The notes under the pieces were generated by a model. It searched no databases. It worked only from the letters and a program-made list of their open reading frames with translations, and had not been told where the DNA came from. Below are positions 5,777 through 8,168 of a stretch of 8,168 nucleotides of DNA, one piece after another. This stretch comes from Candidatus Sigynarchaeota archaeon. GTDB lineage: Archaea > Asgardarchaeota > Lokiarchaeia > Sigynarchaeales > Sigynarchaeaceae. How positions within the stretch are numbered: position 1 is the stretch's first letter; every line of letters begins with the position of its first letter. Both the position numbers and the translations under genes were made by a program. The DNA lies in assembly GCA_030587525.1 (NCBI GenBank), contig JAUQYW010000440.1, positions 1 through 8,168 on the forward strand, given 5' to 3'.

Positions 5777-6706
5777 CTACATTTTTTCAAGGGCTTTTTG
5801 TGCCAAGTCTCGAACCCCGATATTGCGATCGTTGCTCGCTTCTTGCAGAATATCGATAGCCAGGGAATAATGGTATGCATCGATGAACTTCACGATGACT
5901 GCCCGGGTTTCCGAGTCTCCCTCGCGAAAGCTTGTTTTTAACGCGTTGAGTTCTTGATCGCCCGGTAGGATGGTCGGTTCGAATTTTTCCTGCACGATCA
6001 TGGCCAAGATTTGCTCGCTCGGCGAAGCTGGTTTCCACCCGAGCTGAACAAGCGCCGCTTTCGCTGCTTGCTTGATGATGAAATGCTTATCGCACAACTT
6101 TTGGACAAGGAGGCTGCATACGTGCGCGTCGCCAATCTGTTCCAGCGCGCGGATAGCGGCTCGGCAAACATCTGGATTCCGGTCGTCGAGCAGGTGTAAG
6201 AGCGGTTCGACCGATTGCGGGTCCCGCAACTTTCCCAGAACCTCCGCCGCGAGGAACCGCAACACGGGATACTCGTCATTCAAGGCACTGATGAGTGGCC
6301 CGGCCGCTAATTTGTTTCCTGAATTTCCCAGGCGAATGGCCGCCTCCTCGCGGTAACCCGTGGTGCCCATTTCGAGATCTTTTGCAAGAGCAGAGATATA
6401 TTTCGCATCAGATGGATTATCAGGGATTTCTGGCTCCCGCCGGAGATCGAATCGCTCGCCCACGGCCTGGATCATTAACGCCTCTTTTTCCAGGTCGAAT
6501 CCTTCGTTTATGATGTGTTGTATCGTGAATTTTGCAGGCAAAATATGTGTTTTGAAGATAAATTGGCAATGAATAAAATGGTCGGCTAGAAAATACATAT
6601 CATTGATATATTTCCTCAATTCCTCGAACGTGGTCTTCGGGTCGATGGTTATCGTCCAAGTACTTCGAGACGGAGGTACTCCACTCATGCGAAGTTTGAG
6701 CTTCAT
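5777..6706 (-). CDS. Ubiquitin-like domain fused to HEAT repeats
   Basis: The 309-residue protein has two parts. Residues 1-84 fit a ubiquitin beta-grasp fold. They show strand KLKLRMSG, a turn, strand TWTITID, helix TFEELRKYINDMYF, strand CQFIFKTHIL (like ubiquitin's QRLIFAGKQL) and, after a loop, TIQHIINEGF and EALMIQAV (like TLSDYNIQKESTLHLVL). After a linker (85-101), residues 102-225 hold about four HEAT repeats of PBS-lyase type, for example LRFLAAEVLGKLRDPQSVEPLL and the next repeat RAAIRALEQIGDAHV. More helices fill 226-309, ending in a partial repeat (IGVRDLAQKALEKM). No Gly-Gly follows the beta-grasp domain, so it should not be conjugated like ubiquitin. A cytosolic adaptor or scaffold role is inferred: the beta-grasp part would be read as a ubiquitin mimic while HEAT binds a partner. 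The gene is divergent from the E2-fold gene, 133 bp away. Confidence 0.75.
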   Translation of the reverse strand: MKLKLRMSGVPPSRSTWTITIDPKTTFEELRKYINDMYFLADHFIHCQFIFKTHILPAKFTIQHIINEGFDLEKEALMIQAVGERFDLRREPEIPDNPSDAKYISALAKDLEMGTTGYREEAAIRLGNSGNKLAAGPLISALNDEYPVLRFLAAEVLGKLRDPQSVEPLLHLLDDRNPDVCRAAIRALEQIGDAHVCSLLVQKLCDKHFIIKQAAKAALVQLGWKPASPSEQILAMIVQEKFEPTILPGDQELNALKTSFREGDSETRAVIVKFIDAYHYSLAIDILQEASNDRNIGVRDLAQKALEKM

Positions 6707-6839
6707 TTCATCATCTTGCTCTAGGGAATTACATGAAAGTGATCGTGCGTGAAAAATTAAAAAAGCGTAGGATGAGACCGAAACATATACGATTACTGCG
6801 AGCTATGCCAATCCGCAGTTTCCCGCGAAGTTGGATAAT
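6707..6839. promoter_or_regulatory. Shared divergent promoter region of the UBL-HEAT and E2-fold genes
   Basis: This spacer of about 133 bp lies between two divergent start codons. On the plus strand CCGAAACATATAC (6778-6790) looks like an archaeal BRE plus TATA pair, placing a start near 6812-6818. On the minus strand the block CTTTTTTAATTTTT (6753-6766 on the plus strand) is the best TATA-like stretch for the UBL-HEAT gene. No Shine-Dalgarno site precedes either start. The E2 frame stays open back to 6771 without a standard start codon, so part of this spacer might be coding if a rare start is used. Confidence 0.35.
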
Positions 6840-7367
6840 ATGCGAGAAGAAATCGATTACGAGCGCATTGTGGAAGCATTCAAGCTCAACGATTACGTGC
6901 AGATCGGTGCCTTGGGCGATTTTACTTTTTCAGGTCCTTTCCCCAACCGGAGTTTCCAGGTCGTCGTGGAAGGCAAGGAAGGTACGCCATTTGAGGGCGG
7001 TTCGTTCACGTTCACGATCTACATAACGCTGGAATATCCGGAGTATCCTCCTGTCGTCCATTGCAACACGCCCATGTGGCACCCGCTCATCGACGAGAAG
7101 GAAGATCGCCGATATAACGTTCAACTCGGCATCTTCTTGGATCAAAAGCCGCTTGCCAGCAATTCCGGCGTGCGACCTTTCGGCTGGAACCAGGAACGCA
7201 CGTTGACGGACGTGATTCAATCTATAGTTGGTCTCGTCCACATGGTCCCCCCGTACTGGACAAGCCTTGATTCTTTAAATGAAGACGCGTTGGAACAGCT
7301 GTGGCACGACTATCACGCGTTCGATGCCAAGGCGCGTGAATGGACCGAGCGTTTTGGAAAGAAGTAG
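6840..7367 (+). CDS. E2 ubiquitin-conjugating-fold protein lacking the catalytic cysteine (UEV-like)
   Basis: From the ATG at 6840 the protein is 175 residues, against about 150 for a minimal E2. It runs through the E2 fold in order: an N-terminal helix (1-16), beta-strands, TPFEGG (49-54, E2 consensus TPYEGG), the YPEYPP turn (66-71, consensus YPFKPP), WHPLID (80-85, consensus HPNI), GIFLD (97-101, consensus GxICLD), Trp116 with the following helix TLTDVIQSIVGLV, and the C-terminal helix AKAREWTERF (163-172), close to the end of canonical E2s. The residue at the catalytic Cys position is Phe99 (TTC, 7134-7136), and HPN is HPL. The only Cys is Cys75, in the strand before HPL. It should therefore not form a ubiquitin thioester and resembles inactive E2 variants (UEV, AKTIP/FTS). 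Between residues 101 and 116 there is an insertion relative to minimal E2s. A TTG at 6831 is the only other usable start. Confidence 0.85.
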   Translation: MREEIDYERIVEAFKLNDYVQIGALGDFTFSGPFPNRSFQVVVEGKEGTPFEGGSFTFTIYITLEYPEYPPVVHCNTPMWHPLIDEKEDRRYNVQLGIFLDQKPLASNSGVRPFGWNQERTLTDVIQSIVGLVHMVPPYWTSLDSLNEDALEQLWHDYHAFDAKAREWTERFGKK

Positions 7368-7368
7368 T

Positions 7369-7377
7369 AAAAAAAAA
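7369..7377 (-). terminator. T9 tract (minus strand) after the TRAP-beta-like gene
   Basis: Nine A on the plus strand read as nine T for transcription leaving the minus-strand membrane-protein gene, about 13 bases past its TGA. This lies in the 22-bp gap between the two convergent stops. The plus-strand E2 gene has only weaker T-rich runs (about 7426-7440, inside the neighbour). Confidence 0.5.
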
Positions 7378-7389
7378 GATTTATAGCAT

Positions 7390-8168
7390 TCAGATGCGTC
7401 TGCTTAGCTTCAACTTCGGTAGCTTGATCTTTCCCTTTTCCTGGAGCAGCAAGAGCAACACGATGATCGCGAATGCGGCGACGCCCGCGAGCAAGATCGC
7501 CAAGGTCCAGACAACGCTCGGTTGTATGCCCGGGATCGGAACCGCGGCGTCGTGCGTCTCGATCGAGCTCAAGATTTCTTGGTCGTACCACTGATATCCC
7601 GTGGAAACGTCGTAATACACCATGAGATAGCTGATCGGTAATGTCGTCGAGGAGCCATCGGGAAGCTGGACGATGTAGGTGAACGTGTACTCCATTTCTG
7701 GCGGGAGCAGCGCGAAGGAACTGGGGTTGGTCGATCCCGATTTTACCGTGAAGTTCTCGGAAGCCGGCGGCAAGAAATCTTGTGGATCAACGTTGTATGC
7801 TGTCGTCGTGCCAATATTCTTCATATGAACGGTCTCTTCCAAGTACCGGTGGCCATTGAGAAGCACCTCGGTTGCGTCTCGCCACGCGAGCACCAGAGGA
7901 CCGAAACGCCGGTCGGCCCTCGGGAGGATGTTGAACTGCAGCTGGTTGACATCGTATGTCATGACGAATCCAATGAATGGATAGGCGATCACGACGTTAC
8001 CCTCGTCATACTGGTCGAAAAACCGTGGTTCGATGAACGCACCCATGTACCGTATTGGAGCTTCGACGAGATAAGTCCCCTCAAGTGTGATTTCCTGCCC
8101 AGGTGTAAGAGTCGAGATGCCGCTGATCGTCGTCGTATTGATGCCGATAATAGGCAATCGCCATGTGA
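7390..8168 (-). CDS. Single-pass membrane protein with TRAP-beta/CARDB-like ectodomain, N-terminus outside the window
   Basis: The frame is open to the right edge (TWR precedes the TTG at 8155-8157), so this is the C-terminal part of a longer gene, about 258 residues visible. Residue numbers here count from that TTG. Residues 1-100 are beta-rich and Thr/Gly-rich. About 101-183 form an Ig/CARDB-like beta-sandwich (YLEETVHMKNIGTTTAYNV, then FTVKSGS, LLPPEMEYTFTYIV, PISYLMVYYD). This follows TRAP-beta, where an NVGSSAALDV-type motif, an FGIVSG-type motif and an ITYLA-type strand come in the same order. A membrane helix follows at about 216-239 (VVWTLAILLAGVAAFAIIVL), then a short basic tail (KGKIKLPKLKLSRR). 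The sandwich should be outside the cell and the tail inside. TRAP-beta relationship is a suggestion; a generic DUF11/CARDB surface protein is the alternative. Its stop faces the E2 gene's stop. Confidence 0.7.
   Translation of the reverse strand, partial: TWRLPIIGINTTTISGISTLTPGQEITLEGTYLVEAPIRYMGAFIEPRFFDQYDEGNVVIAYPFIGFVMTYDVNQLQFNILPRADRRFGPLVLAWRDATEVLLNGHRYLEETVHMKNIGTTTAYNVDPQDFLPPASENFTVKSGSTNPSSFALLPPEMEYTFTYIVQLPDGSSTTLPISYLMVYYDVSTGYQWYDQEILSSIETHDAAVPIPGIQPSVVWTLAILLAGVAAFAIIVLLLLLQEKGKIKLPKLKLSRRI

Noticed and set aside
7062..7064. Cys75 of the E2-fold protein as a displaced catalytic cysteine
   Set aside because: It lies in the strand before the HPL motif, part of the E2 core and not the active-site groove. 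The true active-site position is clearly marked by the GIFLD motif.
1..8168. CRISPR arrays, insertion sequences, rRNA genes and long direct repeats
   Set aside because: Read by eye on both strands, no repeat-spacer pattern, transposase-like protein, terminal inverted repeats or rRNA-like stretch was found.

Overview
The window most likely comes from an archaeon of the Asgard (Promethearchaeota) type. No single marker proves this. The evidence is a protein with the ubiquitin-conjugating (E2) fold, a ubiquitin-like domain fused to HEAT repeats, and a membrane protein whose outer domain resembles eukaryotic TRAP-beta. All are encoded in intron-free, prokaryote-style genes. AT-rich intergenic stretches with TATA-like boxes, oligo-T runs after stop codons and few Shine-Dalgarno sites also fit an archaeon. 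Base composition looks roughly balanced by eye; it was not computed.

Layout: (1) 2-1198, plus: a 5'-truncated M24 'pita-bread' protein (creatinase/aminopeptidase P fold) that seems to have lost its metal ligands. It converges on (2) 1214-2098, minus: a PIG-L/LmbE-family deacetylase. (3) 2099-2444: an AT-rich divergent spacer with a perfect 15-bp palindrome. (4) 2445-2699, plus: an 84-residue TPR-like mini-protein, followed by nine T and a hairpin. (5) 2813-3319, plus: a GNAT acetyltransferase converging on (6) 3326-4651, minus: a 12-helix MFS transporter. (7) 4795-5529, plus: an unrecognised membrane protein with about six helices. (8) 5530-5776: a spacer with a very good TATA-like element and tandem palindromes. 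(9) 5777-6706, minus: ubiquitin-like domain plus HEAT repeats. (10) 6840-7367, plus and divergent from (9): an E2-fold protein with Phe where the catalytic Cys should be. (11) 7390-8168, minus: the C-terminal part of an exported single-pass membrane protein with a TRAP-beta/CARDB-like beta-sandwich.

There is no long operon. Genes mostly alternate in strand as convergent or divergent pairs, and the first seven genes show no obvious shared pathway. The part that stands out is 5777-7367. An E2 variant with no catalytic cysteine and a ubiquitin-like/HEAT scaffold with no conjugation tail share one divergent spacer of about 133 bp. Neither looks able to carry out conjugation, so the inferred role is non-catalytic: adaptor, scaffold or regulator, comparable to eukaryotic UEV or AKTIP/FTS-type E2 variants. 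No E1, RING, JAMM or free ubiquitin gene lies in the window, so the pairing rests on position and domain content only.
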